Source of the DNA: Hydrogenophaga sp. BPS33
GTDB lineage: Bacteria; Pseudomonadota; Gammaproteobacteria; Burkholderiales; Burkholderiaceae_C
Reading direction: 5' to 3'
Assembly: GCF_009859475.1 (NCBI RefSeq)
Contig: NZ_CP044549.1
Span: 1,178,001 to 1,242,000, forward strand
Length of the DNA: 64,000 bases
Part shown: piece after piece, positions 8,599 to 17,477 of the stretch
Numbering within the stretch: position 1 is the stretch's first letter
Layout of the letters: each line of letters begins with the position of its first letter
Program-made: the position numbers and the translations under genes
The notes under the pieces: model-generated
Databases searched by the model: none
The model's input: the letters and a program-made list of their open reading frames with translations, nothing else
Told to the model about the DNA's origin: nothing

Positions 8599-11500
8599 TC
8601 AGAAGGGGTAGTGGCGCGGCGTGGTCTGCAAAGTGATCCAGCGCAGCTCGGTGAAGGCCTCGATGCCGGCCTTGCCGCCGAAGCGTCCGTAGCCAGAGGC
8701 TTTGACGCCGCCGAATGGCATCTGTGCTTCGTCGTGCACCGTCGGGCCGTTCACGTGGCAGATGCCCGACTCGATGCGCTGCGCCACTTGCAGCGCGCGC
8801 GCCGCGTCGCGGCCGAACACCGCGGCGGACAGGCCATAGGGGTTGTCGTTGGCGCAGGCCACGGCCGCGTCCACGCCGCTCACGCGCACCACCGGTTTGA
8901 CCGGGCCGAAGCTTTCTTCGTGGTAGATCTGCATCTCGCGCGTCACGTGGTCCAGCACGGTCGCGGGCATCAAGGTGTTCTCGGCCTTGCCGCCGCAGAC
9001 CAGCGTGGCGCCCTTGGCCAGTGCGTCGTCGATCAGCGCGTTGCAGCGTTCGACCGTGCGCATGTCGACCACCGAGCCGAGTACGGTCGGCCCCTTGCGC
9101 GGGTCGCCCAGCGGCAGGCCCACGGCGCGCGCCGCGAGCTTGGCGACGAAGGCGTCGGCCACGCTGGCGTCGACCACGAGGCGTTCGGTGGACATGCAGA
9201 TCTGGCCCGAGTTGGCGAAGCTGCCGAAGATCGCGCCGTCCACCGCGGCGTCGAGGTCGGCGTCGTCCAGCACCACGAAGGGCGCCTTGCCGCCGAGTTC
9301 GAGCACCACCGGTTTGAGGTACTTGGCACAGGTTTGCGCGATGAGCTTGCCCACGCCGGTGGAGCCGGTGAAGTTCACGCGGCGCACGGCCGGGTGCGCC
9401 ACCATCGCTTCCACCACGGCGGCTGCGTCGGCTGGTGCGTTGGTGACGAAGTTCACCACGCCGGGCGGAAAGCCCGCATCGTGCAGCGCGTCGATGATCA
9501 GGCCGTGCGTGGCCGGGCACAGCTCGGAACCTTTGAGCACCACCGTGTTGCCGCACGCCAGCGGCGTGGCGATGGCACGCACCGCCAGGATGACCGGCGC
9601 GTTCCACGGTGCGATGCCCAGCACCACGCCGGCGGGCACGCGCAGGCCCATGGCAAGGCTGCCCGGCACGTCCGACGGAATCACCTCGCCGCTGATCTGC
9701 GTGGTGATGGCGGCCGCTTCCTGCAGCATGCCGGCGGCCAGGTGCACGTTGAAGCCGGCCCAGGGCGCGGCCGCGCCGGTCTCGCCGGCCATGGCGGCGG
9801 TGAACTGCGCGGCGCGCGCTTCGAGCGCGGTGGCGGCCTTGAGCAGCAGCGCGCGCCGCGCGCCCGGGCCGGTGGCCGACCAGGCGGGGAAGGCCGCGGC
9901 GGCGGCTTCCACCGCGCGCACGGCGTCCTGTTCGGTCGCGGCTGGCGCACGCGTGGCCACCTGGCCGTCGAGCGGGTTGCGCCGCTCGAAGGTCTTGCCC
10001 GATTCGGCGACGGCTTTTTCACCACCGATCAGCATGCGGATGTCGTTCAACAGTTTCTCCTTGGGGGTTTCGACACGGGTCAACGACTGAAAGCCGTATT
10101 TGTTCATGCTCACGAACTGTCCCACCGCGGGGTGGGGCAGGAACTTGGTGCGGCAATCGAGCACGGCGGGCAAGCCGGAGTCGATCGCGCGCTGCAGCGC
10201 GGCGGCGATGTCGCCGGCGCGCGTGACCACCTCGCCATGGCAGCCGAAGCCGCGTGCGATCGCGGCGTAGTCGGTGTCTTCCAGCGCGGTGGCCATCTCG
10301 AAATCCAGGCCGGCTTTCTGGCCCATGCGGATCACGCCCCAGGCCGCGTTGTTGTGGATCACGTTGATCACCGGCAGGCGGTAGCGCCGGGCCGTGTCCA
10401 GCTCGTTGAGCGTGAAGCCGAATGCGCCGTCGCCTGTGATGTTGAGCACGGTCTGGTGCGGGAACTGCGACTTCAGCGCGATCGCCGCCGGCAAGCCGTA
10501 GCCCAGGTGCGCCATGCCCGGTTCGTGGAAGCGCGTGCGCACGCCGTGCACGGGCGTGAGGTCGTTGCTCCAGAACGTGGTGTGGCCGCCGTCGAAAACC
10601 GCGAGTGCGTCGGCGGGCATGGCGTCGCCGATGGCCTTGGCCAGCGCCGCCGGGTGCATGGTCTCTTCGGTGTCGGCGGCCATCAGCGCCAGCTTGCGTT
10701 CGTAGCGGGCGCGCACCGCGCGCGCTTCGGCCAGCCAGGTGTTGTCGGGCGGTGGCTCGTCACCGAGCGCGGCGAGCAGGTCGCGCAGGGCTTCGCCCGC
10801 GTCGGCCTGCATGGCCACCTCGTGGACCGCCGCGCTACCCAGCGCGGTCGGGTCGATGTTGATGTTGATGAGCCGGTGGTGCCGCCGGGCCAACGCGCCG
10901 CGCTCGTCCCACATCCACGAAGACCAGCGGCAGCCGATGCTCACGATCACGTCGGCGCGCTCGAACGCCACCTTTACCGCTTCGCCCGCGATGATGCCGC
11001 CGTGGCCAATGAAGTGCGGGCTGTCCGAAGGCACCACGCCCAGCGCCATCTGGGTCGGCACCACGGGTGCGTTCAAACGTTGCGCCAGCGCGCGCAGTGC
11101 GTGGGTTGCACCGGCCGCGACCACGCCGCCACCGCCGACGATGAGCGGGCGTTTGGCGCCCCGCAACAAGGTAACGGCTGCGTCTACCAGGGAAGACGCC
11201 GGGCGCGGGCCCACCGTGGCTCTGTAGCGCTGCGGCGCGAGTTCGAACTCGTCGGCGGCAAAGGCGTGCACCTCGCCCAGCACATCTTGTGGAATGTCCA
11301 GATGCACCGGGCCGGGCCGTCCGCCCAGGGCTTCGCGGAACGCGCGCCGCGCCAGCTCGGGTATGCGCCGTGCGTCGTTGACCACGGCGTTCCATTTGGT
11401 CAATGGCCTGGTCACCGCCACCGTGTCCATGTCCATGAAAAAGCCGACGTGCGGATACGAACTGGCGCGGTGCTGGTTGGTCGTGATGGCCAGCAACGGC

Positions 11501-11841
11501 AGGTTGTTGTTGAACGCTGAGCCCAGGCCCGACGCCATGTTGAGACCCCCCGGCCCCAGTTCACCCACCGCGACGGCCATCTTGCCAGTGCCGGCGTGCA
11601 AGGCGGCGGCCATCATCGGCCCCGCAGCTTCGTGGCGCACGCCGATGAAGCGGATGCGCGGCTCGCGGCTGAGCGCGTGGAACAGCGGCGAGAGCTTGCC
11701 GCCCACGATGCCGAACACCGTGTCCACGCCCTCGGCCAGCAGCACCTGCACGAGCGCTTGTGCGCCGGTGAGGCGCAACGGCGGGCGCTGCGTGGCGGGC
11801 GCCTGCACGGGCGGGGCTTCGGGGGGCGGGTTGCGGGTCAT
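8599..11841 (-). CDS. ThDP-dependent 2-oxoacid decarboxylase fused to aldehyde dehydrogenase
   Basis: One open frame of 1080 residues joins two complete enzymes. Residues about 20-590 are a ThDP enzyme of the acetolactate synthase/benzoylformate decarboxylase superfamily: the activating glutamate in VRHEAAGP and the ThDP motif GDGAFGF (from residue 470) with NN about 26 residues later. Residues about 603-1080 are an aldehyde dehydrogenase resembling salicylaldehyde/vanillin dehydrogenases: GKTFERRNPLDG, ELGGKAPF, and the catalytic cysteine in SGQICMSTE (residue 882). All visible key residues are intact. Together they could convert a 2-oxoacid to an aldehyde and then to the acid (inference). 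An internal ribosome-binding sequence precedes the dehydrogenase part. The operon continues with Bug and GlcG genes and is divergent from the AraC regulator. Confidence 0.88.
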   Translation of the reverse strand: MTRNPPPEAPPVQAPATQRPPLRLTGAQALVQVLLAEGVDTVFGIVGGKLSPLFHALSREPRIRFIGVRHEAAGPMMAAALHAGTGKMAVAVGELGPGGLNMASGLGSAFNNNLPLLAITTNQHRASSYPHVGFFMDMDTVAVTRPLTKWNAVVNDARRIPELARRAFREALGGRPGPVHLDIPQDVLGEVHAFAADEFELAPQRYRATVGPRPASSLVDAAVTLLRGAKRPLIVGGGGVVAAGATHALRALAQRLNAPVVPTQMALGVVPSDSPHFIGHGGIIAGEAVKVAFERADVIVSIGCRWSSWMWDERGALARRHHRLININIDPTALGSAAVHEVAMQADAGEALRDLLAALGDEPPPDNTWLAEARAVRARYERKLALMAADTEETMHPAALAKAIGDAMPADALAVFDGGHTTFWSNDLTPVHGVRTRFHEPGMAHLGYGLPAAIALKSQFPHQTVLNITGDGAFGFTLNELDTARRYRLPVINVIHNNAAWGVIRMGQKAGLDFEMATALEDTDYAAIARGFGCHGEVVTRAGDIAAALQRAIDSGLPAVLDCRTKFLPHPAVGQFVSMNKYGFQSLTRVETPKEKLLNDIRMLIGGEKAVAESGKTFERRNPLDGQVATRAPAATEQDAVRAVEAAAAAFPAWSATGPGARRALLLKAATALEARAAQFTAAMAGETGAAAPWAGFNVHLAAGMLQEAAAITTQISGEVIPSDVPGSLAMGLRVPAGVVLGIAPWNAPVILAVRAIATPLACGNTVVLKGSELCPATHGLIIDALHDAGFPPGVVNFVTNAPADAAAVVEAMVAHPAVRRVNFTGSTGVGKLIAQTCAKYLKPVVLELGGKAPFVVLDDADLDAAVDGAIFGSFANSGQICMSTERLVVDASVADAFVAKLAARAVGLPLGDPRKGPTVLGSVVDMRTVERCNALIDDALAKGATLVCGGKAENTLMPATVLDHVTREMQIYHEESFGPVKPVVRVSGVDAAVACANDNPYGLSAAVFGRDAARALQVAQRIESGICHVNGPTVHDEAQMPFGGVKASGYGRFGGKAGIEAFTELRWITLQTTPRHYPF
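10048..10062 (-). promoter_or_regulatory. Internal ribosome-binding site and possible TTG start inside the fusion gene
   Basis: On the minus strand AAGGAG (10062-10057) is followed after six bases by an in-frame TTG (10050-10048, residue 598) and then ATG at 10035 (residue 603), where the aldehyde dehydrogenase domain begins. This is what the start of a free-standing gene would look like. It suggests either that the fusion arose from two genes by loss of a stop codon, or that a separate dehydrogenase is also made. Only the motif and its spacing are seen; use is untested. Confidence 0.5.
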
Positions 11842-11957
11842 GAAGAGCTCGGGTCGTTCGTTCGAGGTGCGGATGATGCGTGTCCATGGCGCACAAAGCG
11901 ATGGACGATTCGGCCCGAACCTTGTAGTTTTCCGGCATCCGGTGACAATCGCTCGCC

Positions 11958-12854
11958 ATGAGCGCCTCTCCCTTGTTGCTGGTCCCCTTCCGCGAAGTCC
12001 GGCACGATCAGCCGGACGATTGCCTGCACTACGAATCCGTCGCCGTGCGCGGCGCGGAGATGGACTGGACGATTCCGGCGCACCGGCACGAGGGTTTGCA
12101 CCAGTTCCAATTCCTTGAGAAAGGGCACGTGCGCGGCACCATCGATGGCAGCGACTTCGACGCGGAGGCGCCCGTGCTGCTCATGCTCGCGCCCGGCTCG
12201 GTGCACGGCTTCACCTACACGCCCGATACCGTGGGCCACCAGGTGACGGTGCCCACCTCGACCCTGCGGCAACTGCTGGGTGGCTCGAACCTGGCCGACA
12301 CCGAACTGGCCACCTCCTGCGTATTGCCCGGACTCGAAGGCGATGGCATGGCCGACAGCCAGAGCCTGTTCACGCAAGTGGCGCAGGAGTTCCGCGCCCA
12401 GAGCCCGGGCCGCGTGCACGCTTTGCTTGCTTGCGCCACGCTGCTGGCGGTGCAGTTTCTTCGGCGCCGGGGCGAGCAGTTTCGGCGCGAGCGCGGGCAA
12501 GGTGCGCGCGACGCGCTGCTGCAGCGCTACCGCGGCCTGGTCGAGCAGCACTACCGAGAACACCGGCCGCTGTCGTTCTATGCCGAGGCGCTCGGGGTCA
12601 CGCCCGATCACCTCAGCCGCACCTGCCGCAGCGCGACGAAACAATCGGCGCTGCACATTCTGCACGAGCGGCTGATGCTGGAGGCGCGCCGCCTGCTGGC
12701 CTATTCCTCGATGCCGGTCACCGAGGTGGCGTTGCAACTCGGCTACGACGACGCGGCCTACTTCAGCAAGTTCTTCAACCGCAGCGTGGGCCACACGCCG
12801 TCGGAATACCGGGCCTTGGTGGCCAGCGGTGTGCGTGGCGGGATGGCGCCGTGA
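11958..12854 (+). CDS. AraC-family regulator (PobR-like)
   Basis: A 298-residue regulator. The N-terminal half is a cupin effector domain (EMDWTIPAHRHEGLHQFQF and VLLMLAPGSVHGF) of the kind seen in PobR-type activators of aromatic catabolism; the C-terminal half (from about residue 190) has the two AraC helix-turn-helix motifs (FYAEALGVTPDHLSRTCR and VALQLGYDDAAYFSKFFNR). It is divergent from the decarboxylase-dehydrogenase operon, with 116 bases between starts, so it probably controls that operon in response to an aromatic acid. Its stop overlaps the start of the next gene (GTGA). Confidence 0.9.
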   Translation: MSASPLLLVPFREVRHDQPDDCLHYESVAVRGAEMDWTIPAHRHEGLHQFQFLEKGHVRGTIDGSDFDAEAPVLLMLAPGSVHGFTYTPDTVGHQVTVPTSTLRQLLGGSNLADTELATSCVLPGLEGDGMADSQSLFTQVAQEFRAQSPGRVHALLACATLLAVQFLRRRGEQFRRERGQGARDALLQRYRGLVEQHYREHRPLSFYAEALGVTPDHLSRTCRSATKQSALHILHERLMLEARRLLAYSSMPVTEVALQLGYDDAAYFSKFFNRSVGHTPSEYRALVASGVRGGMAP

Positions 12855-14983
12855 GCACGAACCGCACCCGGTCGCGAACACCGTCGCCGCGCACGGTGGT
12901 GGTCGATCCCGAGCGCCGGCGCCTGTCGTGGGCGCTGTTGGGGTCGGCGGTTTTCCATGCGTTGCTGATGAGCCTGGTGTTGAGCGGGCAGGGCAACGGC
13001 CCGCCTGGGTTTTCCTTTCTCTGGCAGGAGCGGCGTGGCGAGTTGCCCGCGCTGCGGGTCGTGTTGCAGCCCGCGCCCTCGGCGCCAGCGGCGGCAGCGG
13101 CCGCGGGCGCGGCACCGTCCGCACCGGTTACGGCGGCTCGCGAAACCCCGGTGAATCCTGCGCCGTCCCGGGCCGCACGGACACCCATGCCAACACCATT
13201 GGCATCGGCGCAACGGCCCTCCTCCGCGCCTCCCGCGCCTCCTGTGCGATCGGTGGTGAAGAAGCCCGTGGTGCCCCAGGCCGTACCGATCCCGACACCG
13301 GCGCCGACACCGACACCGACACCGGCACCGGCACCGGCACCGGCTCCCGCGCCGCTGCCCGTTCCCGAGACCACGGTCGCCGCTGCACCGACCGTGGCGC
13401 CGTCCGATGCGGCCATGGAGCAGGCGCGGCAGGCGCAACAAGCGCTGGCCGCGCAACGGCTATTGCGAGAAGCCCAGGCGTTGCAGGCCGCCGAGCAGCG
13501 CCTGCAGGAGGCGCAACGGCAGGAGGCCCTGCGTGCGGAGGCGGCCCGTGTCGAGGCCGCGCGGGCAGAGGCTGCGCGAGAGGCATCCGCTCGCCTGGAG
13601 GCCTTGCGCGCCGAGGCCGCACGCGAGGCGGCGGCCCAGGCGCTCGCGATCCAGCAAGAGGCGGTGCGCCAGGAAGCGGCGCGGGCCGACATCGCGCGCC
13701 TGGAAGTCGAGCGCCGGGAGGCGGCTCAGCGCCTGGCCGCGCAGCAGGCGGCCGAAGCGCAGGAGGCCGAACGCCGCGAGGCGGCGCGCGTCGAAGCGCA
13801 GCGTCAGGCCCAAGCGCAGCAGGCGCAAGCACGACAGGCGTTGGAAGCGGAGCGCGAAGCCGCCGCGCGCGCCGAAGAGCTTCGCCGGCAAGAAGCGGCG
13901 CGCCAGGCGGCCGCGCAGGAGGAAGCCGCGCGCCAAGCGGCGCAAAGACAGGAAGCTGCACGGCAGGAAGCCGCACGCGCCGAGGCCGCACGGTTGGAAG
14001 CCGAACAGCGATGGGCCGCGGCCCAGCATGAGGCAGCGCGGCAGGCCGCCGCACAAGCTGCCGCCGCGCATGCCGAGGCCGTGCAGTTGGAAGTCGAACG
14101 CATGGCGGCGGCCCAGCAGGAAGCCGCCCGAATGGCGGAAACAGGACGCCTGGAGGCCGAGCGGCAGGCCGCCGCACGGCTAGAAGCCGCCGAGCGAGCC
14201 GAAGCCGAACGGCAGGCACGCGAACGGCAAATCGCGGCGCAGCAGGAAGCCGATCGCCAAGCTGCCGAGCAACAAGCGGCTCAGCAAGCAGCGGCCCAGC
14301 AAGCAGCGGCCCAGCAAGCCGCCGCGCTGCAGGCCGCCGAAGCCGCTGGCCGTGCCGAAACCGGGCCTCAGGCTGCCCCGCAGGGCGCTGGTGCACCGGC
14401 GCCTGGATCGCCGCAAGCCGGCGCGGCGCAGGCCAGTGCTGCGTCACCGTCCACGCGTTCGGACGCGGCGGGCTCCGAAGCGGCCCGACGCGAAGCCGAG
14501 CGGCTGGCCCACGAAGCCCTGCGCGAAGAACGCCTGCGCGCGATTGGCCGGCAACTGAACGAAGAGGCCGATCGGCGCCGCGAGGCCGAGGCGGCGGCCG
14601 CGCGCGAGACGCCGCCGCAGTACTGGCAGACCCTGCGCCGGGGCCGCATCTTCGGCTACACCGACGCGAGCGAAGAGCTCGTGCGCTACGCGCAGGCCTT
14701 TGCCTACAAGGTCCAGCAGAACATGACCTTCGAACTGGTGCGCGAGGCCGCGAAGCAGCGGCACCAGAGCCCGGTGGTGACGGTGTCCATCCGCGCCGAT
14801 GGCACGGTGGAGTCGGTGCGCTTCGTGGTGCCCAGCGGCGTGGCCGAGATCGACGAGGCCATTCGCGAGATCGTACGCAGCCAGGCCAACTACCCGGCGT
14901 TCTCGCCCGCGCTGGCACGCGAGTTCGACGTGGTCGAAATCCGCCGCACCTGGAGTTTTGATACTTCCATCCGCCTGCACTGA
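12851..14983 (+). CDS. TonB/TolA-like energy transducer with long Ala-Glu-Arg coiled coil
   Basis: A 710-residue protein read from GTG 12851, which overlaps the AraC stop. A single membrane segment lies near residues 20-42 (SWALLGSAVFHALLMSLVLS). A proline-rich stretch (about 140-173, PTPTPAPAP type) follows, then roughly 300 residues of Ala/Glu/Arg/Gln heptad-like sequence (about 190-500), then a C-terminal TonB-type domain (about 630-710, VVTVSIRADGTVESVRF). This is the plan of TolA/TonB proteins, which couple the inner-membrane proton-motive force to the outer membrane, but it is longer than usual TonB (about 240). No ExbB/ExbD or Tol genes are adjacent. The start could lie further in, but the membrane segment requires roughly this N-terminus. 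Confidence 0.85.
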   Translation: MSTNRTRSRTPSPRTVVVDPERRRLSWALLGSAVFHALLMSLVLSGQGNGPPGFSFLWQERRGELPALRVVLQPAPSAPAAAAAAGAAPSAPVTAARETPVNPAPSRAARTPMPTPLASAQRPSSAPPAPPVRSVVKKPVVPQAVPIPTPAPTPTPTPAPAPAPAPAPLPVPETTVAAAPTVAPSDAAMEQARQAQQALAAQRLLREAQALQAAEQRLQEAQRQEALRAEAARVEAARAEAAREASARLEALRAEAAREAAAQALAIQQEAVRQEAARADIARLEVERREAAQRLAAQQAAEAQEAERREAARVEAQRQAQAQQAQARQALEAEREAAARAEELRRQEAARQAAAQEEAARQAAQRQEAARQEAARAEAARLEAEQRWAAAQHEAARQAAAQAAAAHAEAVQLEVERMAAAQQEAARMAETGRLEAERQAAARLEAAERAEAERQARERQIAAQQEADRQAAEQQAAQQAAAQQAAAQQAAALQAAEAAGRAETGPQAAPQGAGAPAPGSPQAGAAQASAASPSTRSDAAGSEAARREAERLAHEALREERLRAIGRQLNEEADRRREAEAAAARETPPQYWQTLRRGRIFGYTDASEELVRYAQAFAYKVQQNMTFELVREAAKQRHQSPVVTVSIRADGTVESVRFVVPSGVAEIDEAIREIVRSQANYPAFSPALAREFDVVEIRRTWSFDTSIRLH

Positions 14984-15080
14984 GCTTGGCGGAACCCCGC
15001 CGTTCGGCCGGTTACGCAGTGAGCGTTGCAGCATGCCGTGCTGCCTGTGCAAGGTGCCTGCCCTCATAAGGAGTCGATAC

Positions 15081-15593
15081 ATGATCGATGCCAATCGCCC
15101 AGCAACACCCAACGCTGGACCGGCATACGCCAGTACAGCATCGAATGACGATGGCAACGTGCAAGCGCTCAATCAAAAAATTTCGCTGGTCTTTCTTGCG
15201 AAAGACATTGAAACCTCGTTGAAGCATTTGTCCCATCGCGCCGCCTACATCGCCGATTTTCAGCAGCGCATTGCCGACGCTCAGCGCACCCTGGAGGCGG
15301 GAACCCCCAGCGCACAAACGCTCGCGCGAATCGACGGCTTGGTCATAGAAGTCCGAAAACTCCTGGAATCGGAGCGCACGCAGGGACCTGATCTGGTCGA
15401 CAGAGCCAACAACCTTCGGGCAACGCTCACGGAACTGTCTCAATGGAAGCACCAGCTTCCCATCTGGGGGAACAACGTTGGTGAATGCCTGAAGATGCTG
15501 GATATTCCTCCGCTGACTGCGGGGACGCTGCTCATGCTTGAAGAGTGCGTTGAGTCCGCCAAGGACGAACTGCGCAGGGTGCGTGCGCGGTGA
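15081..15593 (+). CDS. Hypothetical helical protein
   Basis: A 170-residue protein not recognised from any family. ATG 15081 has a strong AAGGAG ribosome-binding site. After a Ser/Thr/Ala/Pro-rich start (MIDANRPATPNAGPAYAST) the sequence looks wholly helical and charged (FQQRIADAQRTLEAG, VIEVRKLLESER) with no signal peptide or membrane segment. Base composition looks lower in GC than its neighbours, suggesting separate ancestry. It is followed after 33 bases by another small helical protein with its own ribosome-binding site, so the two probably form a pair. A secreted or chaperoned role is possible but nothing here proves it. Confidence 0.75.
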   Translation: MIDANRPATPNAGPAYASTASNDDGNVQALNQKISLVFLAKDIETSLKHLSHRAAYIADFQQRIADAQRTLEAGTPSAQTLARIDGLVIEVRKLLESERTQGPDLVDRANNLRATLTELSQWKHQLPIWGNNVGECLKMLDIPPLTAGTLLMLEECVESAKDELRRVRAR

Positions 15594-15626
15594 GAAATCT
15601 GCAATGCAATACACAGGAGTTTTATC

Positions 15627-16019
15627 ATGACGAACACCGTATCTTCAACGACGCCAGCGGCTGCAACAGCCACCTCCACGGTCACCCGCAGCAGTGGAAA
15701 AAAGCCCACCGCAGAAGAGGTCCGTCTGGTGTTGGATGCCCAGTCCGTCAAAGACGCGATCGCGGATATTTCCAAACTCCAAGGGGAACTTGCCACGGAG
15801 GGAAAACGCTTGAACCAGCTCCTGGGAGACTTTCAGAAAGATCCCGAAAACAAAACGCTGCAGAAGGACATTCGGGAGTGCTTCATGAAAGTCGCGATGC
15901 TGCTCTTCTCAGATGCGAGCGTTGTCACCTCGAACCCTTCAACGGACATTGGGCAGCTTCGCACCAATGTGACGGACATTTTGAACACCTTGCAGGCGTG
16001 GTACGCCAGCAAGACGTAA
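15627..16019 (+). CDS. Hypothetical helical protein, partner of the preceding gene
   Basis: A 130-residue unrecognised protein with a CAGGAG ribosome-binding site. The N-terminus is a low-complexity Thr/Ser/Ala run (MTNTVSSTTPAAATATSTVT), followed by predicted amphipathic helices (VKDAIADISKLQGELATEGK, LNQLLGDFQKDPENKTLQKD). No signal peptide, membrane segment or catalytic motif is visible. Like the gene before it, base composition is lower in GC than the flanking genes. The Ser/Thr-rich start plus short helical body recalls small secreted substrates of contractile or type III machines, but no such machine is encoded here. Confidence 0.72.
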   Translation: MTNTVSSTTPAAATATSTVTRSSGKKPTAEEVRLVLDAQSVKDAIADISKLQGELATEGKRLNQLLGDFQKDPENKTLQKDIRECFMKVAMLLFSDASVVTSNPSTDIGQLRTNVTDILNTLQAWYASKT

Positions 16020-16261
16020 CGCCTCATCCTTTTTGGGCCAAGCTTGTCAAGCGCTCGCCCTGGATGGCCAGATCCTCGCTCTATGTGGACATGGTCAGGA
16101 TCACATAGTTGATGAGCTTGGACGGCTGCAACAGCTCGATCTGTTCGACCTTGAGTTTCTTGTAGGGCGCCGTGGCCGAGGCCTGCGGCGTTGCAGCGGT
16201 CGTCCAATGCCTTCTGCGTTTTCCGTTCACCGGCAAGGGTGTTGGTGTAAGGTGCCGCCCC

Positions 16262-17470
16262 ATGACCGACACCGATCCCCTCGAATGGGCCAAGGCCTTG
16301 TTCTTCGAAGGCAACGCCTTTTTCGAAGCCGACCAACTGAACGACGCCCGCCAATGCTTCGAGGCCGCGCTGGCGTTCGTCCCCGGGCGGCCTTCCATCC
16401 TCGCCAACCTCGGCGTGACGCTGTGCCGGTTGGGGCAGTGGTCCGATGCCGTGACCGCACTGCAGCAAGCCACGGCGGCCGACCCCGGGAACCGCGATGC
16501 CTGGGTGGCGCTTGGGCTCTCATACGAAGCCCTATCGCAGTGGGCCGATGCGGTGCGGTGTTTGCGGCAGGGCATTCGCCTGGGGGCGTCCACGCCCCCG
16601 CTGTGGCTGTCGCTCGCCATGTGCTTGTCGCACTTGGAGCAGCCCGCGGCGGCGCTGGACGCGCTCGACCGGGCGCTCGCGCTCGACCCGTCCCTGGCCG
16701 ACGCCTGGAGCCACCGCGGCAGCCTGTTGCGCGAGCTCGGTCGCCACGCCGACGCTGCGCACTGCTTCGAAAAAGCCCTGGCCCACGGCGCTGACGAGGC
16801 GCTGCACCGCTTCTATCTGGCCTCGGTGCAGGGCGGCCAAGCCGCGCCGCCGCAGCCGCCCCACGCCTATGTGGAAGCCTTGTTCGACGACTACGCGGAA
16901 GGTTTCCAGACCCATCTGCTCGAGCAGCTGAAGTACCAGGCCCACAGCAGCTTGCTCGCGCCGCTGACGGGCCCAGGCCAGCGCTACGGGCTGGTGCTCG
17001 ACCTGGGGTGCGGCACCGGCCTGTGCGGCCAGCTCGTCCGTGCGCACGCGGACGCGGTGGACGGCGTGGACCTTGCGCAGGCCATGGTGGAACAGGCGCG
17101 CGCCTCTGGGGTGTACCGCGAGGTGGTGCACGGCGAGCTGCTTGGCTTCTTGCAGACGCGAAGCGACCAGGCCGATCTCATCCTGGCGGCCGACGTGTTC
17201 ATCTATGTGGGCGCGCTCGACGCGGTGTTCGCCGCCGTGCGCGAACGCCTCCAGCCGGGCGGCTGTTTTGCGTTTTCCGTCGAACTTGCCAGCGGGGAGC
17301 CGGGCCTGCAGCTGCGCCCCAGCCTGCGCTATGCCCACACCCCGGGCTACGTGGAGCAGGTCGCGCAGTCCCAAGGTTTTCGCGTGCGCCAGACCTGGCA
17401 GGCGCCCCTGCGCGAAGACCAGCAAAAGCCGGTGATGGGTTTGTATGTGCTGCTGGAGCCGGCGGACTGA
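16262..17470 (+). CDS. TPR-repeat methyltransferase
   Basis: A 402-residue protein starting MTDTDPLEWAKALFFEGNAF. The N-terminal half (about 1-200) is made of tetratricopeptide repeats (SILANLGVTLCRLGQWSDAV, DAWVALGLSYEALSQWADAV, DAWSHRGSLLRELGRHADAA). The C-terminal half is a class I SAM-dependent methyltransferase: SAM-binding LVLDLGCGTGLCGQ, then DGVDLAQAMVEQA. Such TPR-methyltransferases are common in proteobacteria but their substrates are mostly unknown. The ATG was chosen because upstream in-frame residues have no repeat character. The roughly 240 bases before it hold no gene I can support. It converges with the cupin gene. Confidence 0.87.
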   Translation: MTDTDPLEWAKALFFEGNAFFEADQLNDARQCFEAALAFVPGRPSILANLGVTLCRLGQWSDAVTALQQATAADPGNRDAWVALGLSYEALSQWADAVRCLRQGIRLGASTPPLWLSLAMCLSHLEQPAAALDALDRALALDPSLADAWSHRGSLLRELGRHADAAHCFEKALAHGADEALHRFYLASVQGGQAAPPQPPHAYVEALFDDYAEGFQTHLLEQLKYQAHSSLLAPLTGPGQRYGLVLDLGCGTGLCGQLVRAHADAVDGVDLAQAMVEQARASGVYREVVHGELLGFLQTRSDQADLILAADVFIYVGALDAVFAAVRERLQPGGCFAFSVELASGEPGLQLRPSLRYAHTPGYVEQVAQSQGFRVRQTWQAPLREDQQKPVMGLYVLLEPAD

Positions 17471-17477
17471 TTCCGTC

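Noticed and set aside
8611-11520. A 969-codon open frame on the plus strand, antisense to the decarboxylase-dehydrogenase gene
   Set aside because: It is His/Arg/Ala/Gly-rich with no domain motif and lies entirely over a gene with clear catalytic motifs; long antisense frames are expected in DNA this GC-rich.
13290-13370. CGACACCGACACCGG-type repeat as a separate repeat element
   Set aside because: It encodes the Pro/Thr/Ala linker of the TonB-like protein and needs no other explanation.
16081-16190. Minus-strand sequence ending KKLKVEQIELLQPSKLINYV, resembling a natural protein C-terminus
   Set aside because: Upstream the frame runs into the antisense of the methyltransferase gene with no start or family match; it may be a gene remnant but cannot be supported.
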